From the NCBI RefSeq assembly GCF_000313135.1, contig NW_004457329.1, positions 63,074 through 127,073 on the forward strand: a stretch of DNA of 64,000 nucleotides. The letters are read 5' to 3'. A model generated the notes under the pieces. The model saw only the letters and a list, made by a program, of their open reading frames with translations, was not told the DNA's origin and did no database searches. Shown piece by piece: positions 1 to 10,435 of this stretch. Within the stretch, counting starts at the first letter, position 1. Each line of letters starts with the position of its first letter. Source of the stretch: Acanthamoeba castellanii str. Neff. Taxonomy: Eukaryota; Discosea; Longamoebia; Acanthamoebidae. The translations under genes were made by a program, and so were the position numbers.

Positions 1-2331
1 CACTTGAGCGGACTGGCCAGGTGCATGAACGAGGGGCCGAACACGGGCGAGCTGATGACGTGCAGGGACACGAGGCCGGCAGGCGTGAACTCCGGCTGGC
101 CCAAATCCGTGTCAAGAAACACCACGTGGGGATACCTTACACACAAAAGACGCACACGCGGCGAGTGAGTGCGCTGTGTGCCGTGTGCCGTGTGGTGCGT
201 GTGTGCGAGGTACCTATTGAGCAGCGAATTGAGGAGGTACTGGGAAATGGTCGACTTGCCCATTCCCTTCCTGCCCGTGATCACCACCCGCGGCGCCGGC
301 GTCGAAGAGCCCTCCGCAGGCGGATGGGCGGACTCGGCTTCGACGTCCATTGGCCGCTGCGCATTGCCGTCGGCGGCGGCGATCGGCATGAGCGAGTTGG
401 CAAGCGGTGCCCACGCACGAGGGATCTGCATGGCGGCGTCCTGCTGACTACTGTGTGGAAACAGCTGTTGTGTGTATATGGTGTGTGTGTGTGTGTGCGT
501 GCGTGTGTTGGCCCGGTGCGACTAATCAGAGAGAGCGCGACTCAATGACAAGCAAGGGAGAGAGCGTACAGCGTAGAATCCGGGGATGCGCAGGTAGTGG
601 CTGACCAGTTCGTCCACCGTCTCCTGGGGCAGAGGGCTCGGATCCGTTGACGACGTCGCGGCTTGCTGTGCGCCGTCTACGTGTTGCTCGCCTTCGACCG
701 CTTCGCTCTCGGCCTCATCTTCGCCGCGGTTCTCCGTCGAGGCCGCAGCAGTTGGCATCGTCGTCGTGGTTGTGGTCGCCGTCGTGGTCGCCGTCGTGTT
801 CGCCGTCGTGGTCGCCGTCGTTGGCTGACCTTCCAGCACCATCTCCGTCGCCTTGTCGCCCGACGCACCGTCCGCTCCGCCTTCGGCAGCAGCCTCGCTC
901 TGCTTGTCGCCCTGCTCGCGCTCGTTGTTCTTGTCCTCCTTGTTCTCGCCGGCGGCGCCCTCAGCTTCGTCGTCGCTGTCGCTGTCGCTCTCGCCGGAGT
1001 CCTCCTCCGCCACGGGCGGGGCGACGCGAAGCTTGAGCGGCTGCCGCGCCTCGGCCTCCTTCGTATCGAGGACGAAGTAGCGGTGGGCGGCCGACTCGCG
1101 CAGCGTCGTCGACGACGGCGAGATGGGCAGGCTCGCCGGCGTCATGCCGCTCAGCTGGGTCTGGGCCTGGGTCTTCTGCTTCGAGGGCTCCTCGTAGAAG
1201 CTGCGGAGGACCAGCACCGTCTCGGCCTTGGTCTCGAGCTCGCGCTTCCCCTTGGGGTTCTCCTGCGCTCGCTTCTTCGCCAGTACATTGCGGATGTCTT
1301 CATCGAGGACGCTGTACGCGGGGTCTAGCTGAGCCGTCGCAACCTGGTCGGCCACTGGCGATGACGACGACGACGACAAGAATGAAGAGGAAGACGATGA
1401 AGATGACGATGGCGATTGGGGGTGGGACGATTGGAGCTTGTCCCGTTCCTCCTTCATCTTGATTATGGCTTCGGTTGGCGCGACCGCGTCGATGAACAGC
1501 GCGCTAGTGGAGGGCAGGGGGTTGAACGCGTTAGTCATGGTGAGCGACCTCGCGCTGGTGCGTGGTGGTGGTGGTGGTGGCCAGTGGGGCTTACCCGGAC
1601 GTGAACGGCGAGAGCAGGGTGTGATACTCGGCCGAAGCGTGGAAGTGGTGGCCGAACACCTGCGCGCACCCCTCGAACACTCGAACGTGCACTCGCCCGT
1701 GAAAGCACAGCCGCTGTCACATAACACAGCACAACAACGGACCGAACGGCGCAATGCAGCTTGAGTGAGCACCATCATCATCGCCATCACCATCATCAGG
1801 TAACAAAGGTCATCGCGGTGGGTTTGAGCGCACCTCGTTGGGCTTCATGCGAACGAGCATGGTGTGGACCTTGGGCGAGGGCGGAGCGAAGGGGAGGAGC
1901 GGGATGATGCGGTAGGCGGACACGGTGATGGTCGACAGCTCGGTGCCGGGACCACAGGGATGAAGCTGGCCACCTGCCGCGCCAGCGCGTCCTGGGCGCG
2001 CCGCAGCTGCTCCAGCTCCTCCTGCTGCCGCTTGGCCTTCTCCTTCTCTCTTGCCAACTGTGCGCGCACCTGGGGGTCGCCCTCCTTCTCCATCCAGAAG
2101 CCGCCCGCCTCGGCCGCGTCGGAAGGCTTGGCCCCTGTGCCCACAACCATTTAGCTACGGAGCCACAGCTGGCCCAAGGTAAAAACAAGAATCGAAAAAT
2201 TTCCCACAACGAAGATGAAAATCGTGAGATTAAATCAGGAAAAACGCACTTGCTGGCTTGGCCTTCTTAGCTGTGTTCTTCTTGCCACCCTTGAGGGTAT
2301 TGCTGTCACCCGACCGTGATCGCCTCTTCAT
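1..2331 (-). CDS. NOL9: NOL9/GRC3-like polynucleotide 5'-hydroxyl kinase (partial, C-terminus off left edge)
   Basis: Family role: nucleolar kinase that phosphorylates the 5'-OH of RNA during rRNA ITS2 processing, related to Clp1. Seen: start MKRRSRSGD at 2331; exons about 2331-2250, 2134-1834, 1713-1595, 1548-570, 443-214 and 135-1. The exon at 1713-1595 gives a conserved beta domain (CFHGRVHVRVFEG then QVFGHHF) like the NOL9 segment before the kinase core. The exon at 443-214 carries the Walker A motif GRKGMGKST, and the last exon gives FLDTDLGQPEFTPAGLVSL, a strong NOL9/GRC3 signature. Between them lies a long acidic, Ser/Thr-rich linker with polyserine and TTT/TAT runs. The exon 2134-1834 only stays in frame if an 86-nt intron (GTGGTC to CCCAAG) is removed inside it, which is inferred. 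The C-terminal half lies outside the window. Confidence 0.85.
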
Positions 2332-2549
2332 CTTCGTTCTCTCCGGAGGGCAAGATCGATTGTATAAAAAAAGATCAGAAAAGAAGAAAAAAAATATTTC
2401 ACACACAATTCCAGAAGAAAATACAATTTTTGTTAGAATAGAAAAACATGTTAGTTCTTGCAGATGAACTCTTTATCTACCAGTGGTGCCTCTGCGCCAG
2501 TTTGGCAGTATGATATGCTATGTACATGGGGTGGAGGTGTGTTGCAACA

Positions 2550-3038
2550 TCAGTAGACGTCGCCCCAGGCCTTGCCGAGGTCGCTGACGGGGTCGGTGAT
2601 GCGAACGCGGAGGAGGACGAAGAAGAAGAACAGCACGTGGAGCGCGAACACCACGAAGAGGAACAGAGCTCCGATCTTGGAGCTCACGCCCATGCACACG
2701 CCCAGAATGACCGCCAGCATCACCACCTCGACCGCCACGCCGGCCACCGTTCGCCAGAAGTGCCTCTCCCACAGGTCCTCCAGTCGCATCTGCTGCGCTC
2801 TGCCCGATCGCTTCGCCATCTGGTCGTGCAGCTGCTGTTCGTGGCCACCATCGTCGTCGATGGGTGGGGCCACCACCCACTCGTCTTCCTCTTCGATCAA
2901 CTCGTCGAGTCGAAGTCCATCATTCTCATAAGAAGGTGAGCCTGAGGCGAAGCCGGCCGAAGCTTCCATACATAGTGAGGCGAGCACCAAGCCCAAGAGG
3001 AAGAGGAGAGTGCAGGTGAAGTGTCGTGTGATCGTCAT
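2550..3038 (-). CDS. Small secretory/membrane protein with two C-terminal TM segments
   Basis: Single-exon reading frame of 162 residues starting MTITRHFTCTLL. Residues about 8-27 form a signal peptide or anchor, followed by an acidic stretch (DELIEEEDEW). Two hydrophobic helices follow near residues 100-120 and 122-145, then a short polar tail ending AWGDVY. No family recognised; the layout (signal sequence, soluble lumenal acidic part, hairpin of two membrane helices) suggests a small ER or plasma-membrane protein. It is head-to-head with the alpha/beta hydrolase at 3429, with 390 bp between the start codons. Function unknown. Confidence 0.7.
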   Translation of the reverse strand: MTITRHFTCTLLFLLGLVLASLCMEASAGFASGSPSYENDGLRLDELIEEEDEWVVAPPIDDDGGHEQQLHDQMAKRSGRAQQMRLEDLWERHFWRTVAGVAVEVVMLAVILGVCMGVSSKIGALFLFVVFALHVLFFFFVLLRVRITDPVSDLGKAWGDVY

Positions 3039-3428
3039 TGTGTGTGTGTGATGTGGTGGTGTGGTTAGTGCTTTGTTTGGGTGAAGGTGGAGTTGCTGGT
3101 GCGGTGGTGTGGTGGAAAGAATGAGGAGTTGGTGCAGCAGGCTCTAACTTGCCGTGGTGAGCCTTGGCGCCGGGTCGGGAGGTGTTCCTTGTCTGGGGTG
3201 GTTGGCCATTAGTGTGCCGAAATTCCGCAGGGATGACCGAGGCAAACAGCCAGGCCAGCCACAGTGGTCCCTTCCCCCCAAATCTCTCCAGCTATGTTAG
3301 TTGGGGCTTACGAACTGGTACGTGCAACGTGGTTGTGTGAATGTTGCAATGTGTGGGGATCAGCGCATGAAATTTCACCAACAAAAACAAAACAATAAAA
3401 CAAAACAAAAAAACAAACAAACGCAGCG
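3039..3428. promoter_or_regulatory. Divergent intergenic region, 390 bp
   Basis: Lies between the start codons of the membrane-protein gene (minus) and the alpha/beta hydrolase (plus). It has a GT-rich stretch near 3040-3110 and an A-rich, CAAAACA-repeated leader immediately before the hydrolase start. No clear TATA box or RNA gene seen. Confidence 0.4.
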
Positions 3429-5298
3429 ATGGAGGCCGAGGCACCGACGTACGAGGGAGATGCGCAGAAGACGGGGACGAGTGCCAGCACGCCGGTCAAC
3501 GGAAACACCACGCGAGTGGGCGAGGGGCGAAAAGACTCGGTCGATCTCTACTACGAACTGCACGGTCGTGGACCCCACAAGGTCCTCCTCGTAATGGGTA
3601 CGTGCACCAAACCACGGCCCTTTGGCCCTGTGCACCTTCCCCCTCTCACCATCTTCATCCTCATCTTCCCCGCAGGTTTTGCCACGTCATGCAAGGCCTG
3701 GATGCCCAACGTACGCCACCGCTGTGCACAGCCCAATGGGAACTCGCCTGGTCCCACAGCCCTGACCTTCGCTCACCCAAACGTTGGTGGGCCAACAGGT
3801 AAAAGAGCTGGTAGCGGAGCACGGCGATGAGTTCGAGGTGTGCATCTTCGACAATCGAGGCTGTGGCCGCTCGTCGTGCCCCGACTCCAAGTTCAGGTTC
3901 GCTCATTGTCCACACACACACGCACACACGAGCGTATGCCTCCACTTTTGCTGACGTGTCACCATTTGGCCCTCGCCAACACTAGCACGTCGATTATGGC
4001 CAGCGACGCGCTGGATCTGTTGGATCACCTGAAGTGGGACAAGGTACTCTGACTCGACCTCGCCACGCGCTGCGTCACCAACTCGTCACACCACCAAACA
4101 CTCAAATGCTGCTGCGCGCGCGGGCAGGTGCACCTGGTGGGCATCTCCATGGGCGGAATGATCTCGCAAGAGCTCTCGCTCCTGCTCCTGCCGCAGGAGC
4201 GCCTGGCCTCGCTCGTTCTCGCCGTCACCCACGCCGGTACCGATACCATTGTCAGTCACTCTCCAGCGAGTGCTCAATCGACTCAGGCAGCTAATATCGT
4301 CGTGACGGTGGTGGCGCAGGTGGCCTCTATGCCACGGCACCGATGGCCGGCGTCCTTGGCATGATGACCAGCATCTTCAAGAAGACCGCCGATGAGAAGG
4401 CCGACATCTGTACGCCTCTTTTTTGAGTCATTTCAGTGAGTGCGTGGTGAGTCTCAGTACGTTCTTGCGCGCACCAACTCACACGCGACGCAACAGTGAT
4501 GAAGTTGATCTACTCCCCCAAGTTCTTGACGGAGCCGTGCAAATACGACTCGTCCAAGACGTGGGAGGAGTACTGCAAACAGGTACTGACGTGTCTTCAG
4601 CTGTGACGAACGAGCGAGCCAGCGAGCAAAGCTCACACGATGGCGTCGTGCGCTTGTGCGTGCAGACCTACATCGAGCGCGTGAGGTCCGAGCCGCAGAT
4701 GACCCCGAAGGCGCTCGCGGGTCACATCCGCTGCGTGACCACCCACCACGTCAGTTCCAAACGGCTCCGCCTACTGCGCGAGGCGCAGGTGCCCATCGTA
4801 ATCGTAACTGGTACGCGCCCCACCAAGCCCAAACTCTCACCGGCTCTCGCGCTCACGACACGACACAATAGGTACCATTGATGCGTTGGTGCGCCCCAAG
4901 AACAGTTACCTTCTCGCCCAAGAGCTCAATCCGGTCGAGTTTCATGTACGGCAACCTCCTGTCTCTACTTCAGCACTTCTGACACGGCCGTGTGTCGTGT
5001 GTGTGTCGTGTGTGTGTGTTTGACACACAAGGTGTGGGAAGGGGCCGGGCACGCGGTGAACATGGAGTGCCTGGATCGCTTCAACGAGGTGATTATACGC
5101 AACTTCAGGCGCGCGGTCGAGGGATCGGGCCAGCGATCACCCGCCGAGGAGGAGGCGGCCGATTCGTTAGGGTCACCCTCCTCAGCATCGAAGCCCGAAC
5201 AGGAAGTCGCAACGGAGACGACGGAGCAACAACAAGAAGACGACCGCCCCAAGGAGGAAGACCGAGAAGCCGCCGTTGCCGCGGAAGTCGCTCTGTAG
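3429..5298 (+). CDS. Alpha/beta hydrolase fold protein
   Basis: About ten short exons. Start MEAEAPTYEGDAQ at 3429; the stop is the TAG at 5296-5298. Seen in order: an HG-containing strand (YYELHGRGPHKVLLVMG), the DNRGCGRSS motif typical of epoxide-hydrolase/proline-iminopeptidase-like hydrolases, the nucleophile elbow GISMGG (Ser), the acid-loop Asp in GTIDALVRPKNS, and the catalytic His in GAGHAVNME. The triad is therefore complete. The last exon adds about 70 acidic, Glu/Gln-rich residues after the fold, a low-complexity tail absent from bacterial relatives. Introns start GTACG, GTACC or GTACTC. Substrate cannot be told from sequence. The 3' end is convergent with the downstream minus-strand kinase (stop at 5400), about 100 bp apart. 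Confidence 0.85.
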
Positions 5299-5399
5299 TG
5301 AGCCTCTGTAGTCACGGCAGACACAAAGAAAAATCAAACCCGAGACGCGGGGTGGGTGGTACAATCTCGTGCTCTATAAATAGGGGGGGACGGGCATCA

Positions 5400-7466
5400 T
5401 CAGGAGAGGATGCAGCAGCAGTGCTTCGCGGAGGACGGCGGTCTGTGGCGGGCCAGTGCCCCGGCCGAACTGTCGCCGCCCAGCAGAGGGACCTGCATAT
5501 CGGACCCAAAATGAGCACCACCACACTAGAACACCACTGCAGGCAAACAAAAAGAGAAAGGGAACCTTGGCGTTGTCGAGGAACGAGCTGCCCTGCGACG
5601 ACAACGAAGGTGCTGCTCGGTGTCGAGGTGGAGCGGCATCACCCCCATTCGGCTCATGGTCGCCGTGCTCGGTGTCCGTGTCTTCGGTCTCCTCGCCGCT
5701 TCCGCTTTCGTCGGTCTTCGCCTCTTCGTCCCTGTTCTCTTGCTTCTCTTCTTCTCCCTTGCTCCTCTTCTTTGTGTGAAGGAGCTTGGTGACCTTTCTC
5801 GGCTTGGCCTTCTGTTCGCTGTCGCTCTTGGCCGCCTCCTTCTTCCGCTGCTTGATCACCTTGTTTCGCTTGGTGAGGCTCTTGTGTAGGACCGTCTTCC
5901 TCCCCGCCTTTGGCACACTCGCCACGAACGGGTGCAGCAGAAGCGCCTTGGCTGTTTGTTGACCCACACGATTAGACCGCGCTGTGGGCAATGCTGTGAG
6001 TGCGAGGCGAAGCGGGGGGGGGAGGTGTTGCCTGTTGGTCGCTCGTTGGGCTCCTTGGTGAGGCACTGCGCTACAAAATCTTCGAAGTCGTGCGACCACT
6101 TCTTCCGTTTCTTGCCCTCGTGGCCGAAGTCGGACAGCCGCGGTGGCGGTCGTTGCGTGATCGCCCGCATGGCCTCCATCGGGCCTTCGTCAAAATAGGG
6201 CGGCTGCCCATGTGCCTGTTCACAACACGGACACACACACACACACACCACACAATTAGAACGAGTGGTGCCCACATCTGCACAATACACAAGACCACCT
6301 GCGCGTACGAGTTCTATTCCGGTGATGCCCAGCGACCAGATGTCAGCCGGCGGGCCGGCCTTGGGCTGGCCACGCTCGAATAGCTCTGGCGCCATCCAGT
6401 ACCTGGTACCGGCAACCGGTCGTTTGCCGTTGGCGTCGTCGATCTTGCGCGCGAGACCAAAGTCGGCGAGCTTGGCCGTGCCCTCGGACGTGATCAGCAC
6501 GTTGTTGGCCTTCACGTCGAAGTGCGTGATCGGCGGCGCCTGCTGGTGCAGGTACGCCAGACCCTGCATTCACCACACGAGTCGAGCATGTGTAGTGGTT
6601 AGCGATATTAGACGACGTCTTCTCTTCTTGGAAGTGATGATGCACGCACGACTCGTGACGCACCTGAAGCGTAGTGTGCATGACGAAGGCGATCTGCTTC
6701 TCCTTCATGGAGGGCAGGTTGATAGTCTCCATGAGGTCGCGCACGGAGCCGGCCTGGCAGTACTCCATGAGGATCCACAAGCGATTCTTCTCGGCCCACA
6801 AGCTGCCGTAGTACTGCACCACATGCGGCGATACCAGCTGCCGCAGCAAATCGATCTCTGCGTCGCACACATACGTCAGACGCGCGTGTCGTGCGGTGTG
6901 TCATGCGTGTTGTGTGTTGGGAGGAATGCCTTGGGTGATGCCGAGCCTGATCTCCTCGGCCACGGAGACGCCCCCGGCGAGACTCATGCGATCGAGTATG
7001 GAGAGATCGATCTCCTTGATGGCCAGCTGGAACCCGCTGCGGTGGGTGGCCCGGAAGACCTTCCCGAACGCTCCCTGCCCGATGGGTTCGTCGTCGAGGG
7101 CAAACATGTCCCTTCCGCCCGCCACCTGCTCGTCGGCACCGCTACCGAACGGGGACCACACCAGCTCGGCGTCGACGTGAATTCGATGCATCGATCGAAT
7201 GGGTCCGCTGACGCTCATCTTGCCCCTTGCCGTTTCCATCTCTCCCTGCCTTCTCGCACTCGAGCGGGCTTCTCCATCTTCATTCGGGTTGCTGATATTA
7301 TGATTGTCCTTCTTACTCTTTCCCAGTAGCTTGGCCTTGAGCTTTGTCCTCGCCTTCACCTTGCCCCACGCGGACTCACCACCGGCTGCTCATCTTCTTC
7401 CTCCCCCCTTTCGGGTGCCGCTCCATTACTTTGTTGTAGCCATTCTTCTGGCAGCGCCTTTCTCAT
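5400..7466 (-). CDS. PAK-like STE20 kinase with CRIB domain, non-RD loop and CAAX-like C-terminus
   Basis: CRIB box: VSGPIRSMHRIHV, matching the I-S-x-P-x4-H-x2-H-V pattern that binds Rac/Cdc42. Kinase: GQGAFGKVF, LAIKEID (beta3 Lys), HFDVKANN in place of HRDVK, DFG, and GTRYWMAPELFE (STE20 signature). The catalytic Asp is kept but the RD arginine is Phe. After the kinase comes a Lys/Glu-rich tail, then a last exon that, with an intron beginning GTTCCC and ending ATATGCAG, reads to AKHCCCILS-stop at 5400: a prenylation-type CAAX box with two extra cysteines. Without that splice the frame ends at 5374 with no CAAX. The intron at 6929-6858 appears to be GC-AG. The 5' end is unsure: 7466 is a possible ATG, but the frame may join the upstream coiled-coil gene into one product. 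Confidence 0.8.
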
Positions 7467-7485
7467 CTCCTTACGCTCATCTGGA

Positions 7486-10249
7486 TCAGAGCTCTCCCTC
7501 TCCTTCCGGCAGTGCAGCCCTTCCTCCTTCTGCTTCCTGCCTGCTGACGCTCGCTTCGTCTCGCGCTCTTGCTTCTTCTCTTCCCCTTTCCGCTGCAACC
7601 TCTGCTTTCTGTGCAATTTTTATTCTGCCCTCCAGGCACGAGGTTGTTGCTTCAACCAGATAGAGCCTTCGTGTTAGGTAAGGCTCGACGAGAGGAGAGA
7701 GCTCCACGGCAGGTGACCCAAGCTTGATTATCAGCCGGGCCGCTCCCCTCTCGTTGCGCCGGTGGAACCGGATGCCGGTCGTACCTGGCGGCCGCCGGCG
7801 GCCTGGTGGATTAATCGCAGCTGGACCATCTCCCGCTCGTGTGCTTCGGTGAGCTTGGCGCTGATGAGGCCCGTGCACTCGGTCCTGAGCGCACTTAGCT
7901 GTTCGGCCATCGCGCTCTGCGTGATCACAATTACGCAATCGGAGAAGGACATCAGGCGAGCGGTTCACCATCAGCGAGGAGAAGAACGAGGAGGCCGAAC
8001 CTTCATGAACTGCTTCAATTCCTTCAGCTCATTCCGAAGCTGCGCGACCTCGCCTCGCAGCAGTTGGACTGGTGAATGAATGAGGGTGGAGACACTGTCA
8101 GAGTGCTTGGACCTCGCATAAGAGGCACAGAGAGAAAATGTACCCTCCGGTGTGGCTCCCTTCGTTTCCTTGGCTTTGGGTTCGCCAAGGCCGACCTCCG
8201 TTCGATCCACCGGAACTCCAGCCCGGCTGGGGGTAACCGGGACAGGCTTGGCCCTGACCACCACTGCACCTTCGAGAGAACGAGAGGGAATGTTAGTTAG
8301 GCTCCACCAGGAGGCACAGGACCTCTCGAGTTGAGAAACCCGGGGGAGGGGGGAGGCACTTTTGAGTGGTCTGCCATTGTCTTCTCTGAAGGTCCTCCGT
8401 CGCTTCGCGCTCTCCCTGTCCGAATCACTCGATGCGTCCTCCTCGCTTAGTGTGCTTGCCACACGGTCCCTCTTCTCCCCTCTGGCTTCTGTGGTGCTCT
8501 TTTGCACCGCATGAAAGTCGTTGGGACCTTCGCATGGAAGGAGGGCCGTTAGTGCTGATCGCTGGCGCATGGCGGAGGCAAAGATGGAACGTACTGCTCC
8601 TTCGAGCGTCGATCTCAGCTTCCGACTCGTCATCGCTGTATCCTGAATCCGACTCGCCCGAGGCCTTGCCTCCCAGCTCGCTCGCAAGGAACGCTTCCAC
8701 TTCGGCATCGCCGCTGCGAGGAGAAAGAGGGTTTCAGTTGCTTGATCGCTTCGGTTGTTATTGAAGCGGGGGTACCTATTTCTTCTTCGCTTCTTTCCTT
8801 TCGTCTTGGCGTCCTTCTTCTTTCTCTTGCCTTTCTTCTTGCCTTCGTTGCTTTTGGTCTGTTGGTCGACCAGGTTCCAGTGCTCCATGCACACCTTGTG
8901 CAGCTGATCATGAAGCCCCTCTTTGATGGGCAGCTTGGCGCCTTTCTTCAAGTTTCTGTGATTGTCGATGAGCGGGCGAATGTGACTTGGCGCACAAGAG
9001 GGACGAGGCTTTTGGTACCTGTTTGTTGCCTTATTTGTACAATCTTTCACACAACATTGCCCGAGGCCTTGAATGTAATGTGCTCGACACATGCTGAATG
9101 TAGAGAAAGGACAAAAAGCTAAGCAAGCACTGCACGTTTATTCAGAAGAAGGAGGAAAGGGTACCGTTGGCTATTGGGTGGCTCTCGCATGCGACCGACA
9201 GCTTCGTTGTAGACATGGTTCGAGTGAACCTTGGTGCAGCTGGCGATGCAGCACAGATCCATTCCCGGCCCGGTGGGCACCGGCAGTTCTTTGGCCGGGG
9301 TCGACGCCCCTGAGGCCGTTTCGTCCTTGATCGGCGAGTGCGAGGCCGACGTCGCCGCTCCTCCTGTTATGGGGTGAGCTACAGCTTAGGCTGGTGCCAC
9401 CTCCCACCACCGGTCACACGTACCTTTCTCTGGCGTGGTAGGTTTAGACGTGGCGGCCAGTACGGCGGGTGCTGCGAGTAGCGAGGCCGCCTGAGCCTTG
9501 AGCCGCTCGGTCTGAACGCGCCGCGGGTCCTCCTCGTCGGAGCTGTCCTCGGCGGATATTACCTCGATTCCTTCCTCCTCGGAGCAGTCGCTGTCGTCAT
9601 CGTCGTCGCTGCTCTCCTCGCTTGAGTCACTCTCTTCGTCAAGCGGGTCTGTGCCGTGCACGGTCCATGTAGGTGAGGTGTGGCCAAGACGGTGGAATAA
9701 CACAATGACAGTAAACTGCACCAATCTTTCGTGGAGGGTGTGCCAAGGTAGGCGCTGAATCTCTGGCCTGTGTGGAGAGGAGCTGCGACGCGCCCAAGTC
9801 AAACTGCGACGCCAGTGGACCTTGTGAGCTGCCCTCTTGCGTTTGCATCTGCTTGGCGGTAATCAGGAAACGCTTTCTGGAGTGAGTTTGAATTGATGAA
9901 GGATCACCCGCCAATGTAAAATCTTGGAAGGAGGAAGAGTTACATCTTCTGTCCAGTTAGCTGCCTTAGCACTGGTGCTTGCTCGTGCAGCTGTCGAGCC
10001 TACGCGGGTGAATGAAATGGTGGAAGAGGATGTCGCGGCGCCCTTGAATTGAGGCCCACTCGAGGATGAAGACGCGAGGGGGACCTGGGCGGATGAGGAT
10101 CTACCACTCGCAGGTGATGCGGTGTGGCCAGAAAGCGAGGGTGGTCGCTGCGGGCTGGCGGGCGGCTTGCCACTCCCTCCTCGATTCAGACTAAGCTTGC
10201 TGGGCGGCCTCGACACCTCTTTCTGTGCTGCTGCGGCGTCGTTGTGCAT
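7486..10249 (-). CDS. Hypothetical protein with tandem CCx3C...CxxH motifs and C-terminal coiled coil
   Basis: Start MHNDAAAAQKEVS at 10249, then a Ser/Pro-rich low-complexity region and acidic stretches (SSEESSDDDDDSDCSEEE). Two similar cysteine modules follow: CCIASC, 25 residues, CRAHY; and CCVKDC, 28 residues, CMEHW. Spacing suggests paired zinc-binding units. After a Lys/Arg-rich segment (KKGKRKKKDAKTKGKKRRR, likely nuclear signal) and further acidic exons, two heptad-like segments occur (LRGEVAQLRNELKELKQFMK; then AMAEQLSALRTECTGLISA). One reading ends at a TGA at 7488-7486, only about 20 bp before a possible ATG of the CRIB kinase, so this could be the N-terminal half of that kinase. 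No family recognised. Several internal exon joins are uncertain. Confidence 0.55.
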
Positions 10250-10435
10250 AGATCCTCAGCCTCACTTCCTTCGGCCCTTCTGGGCGGTAGTGCAGCCGTA
10301 GCTAATCGAGGGGCACAAGAACGAAATCTGGGTTACAAGGTTTCTTCCCTCTCTCGTGTTGTTTTGCGCCACATTCCTTCTTCGCATATTTTTACTTTTT
10401 TCGTTTTTGTTTGCCCGCCTTTCATTCGGGAGGAA

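Noticed and set aside
1..135. Clp1 mRNA cleavage factor
   Set aside because: FLDTDLGQPEFTPAG and the upstream beta domain are closer to NOL9/GRC3.
1834..2134. Frameshift pseudogene in NOL9
   Set aside because: An 86-nt GT-AG intron restores the frame, so a broken gene need not be assumed.
5380..5395. TATA box CTATAAATA on the plus strand
   Set aside because: It lies between two convergent genes; no plus-strand gene begins downstream.
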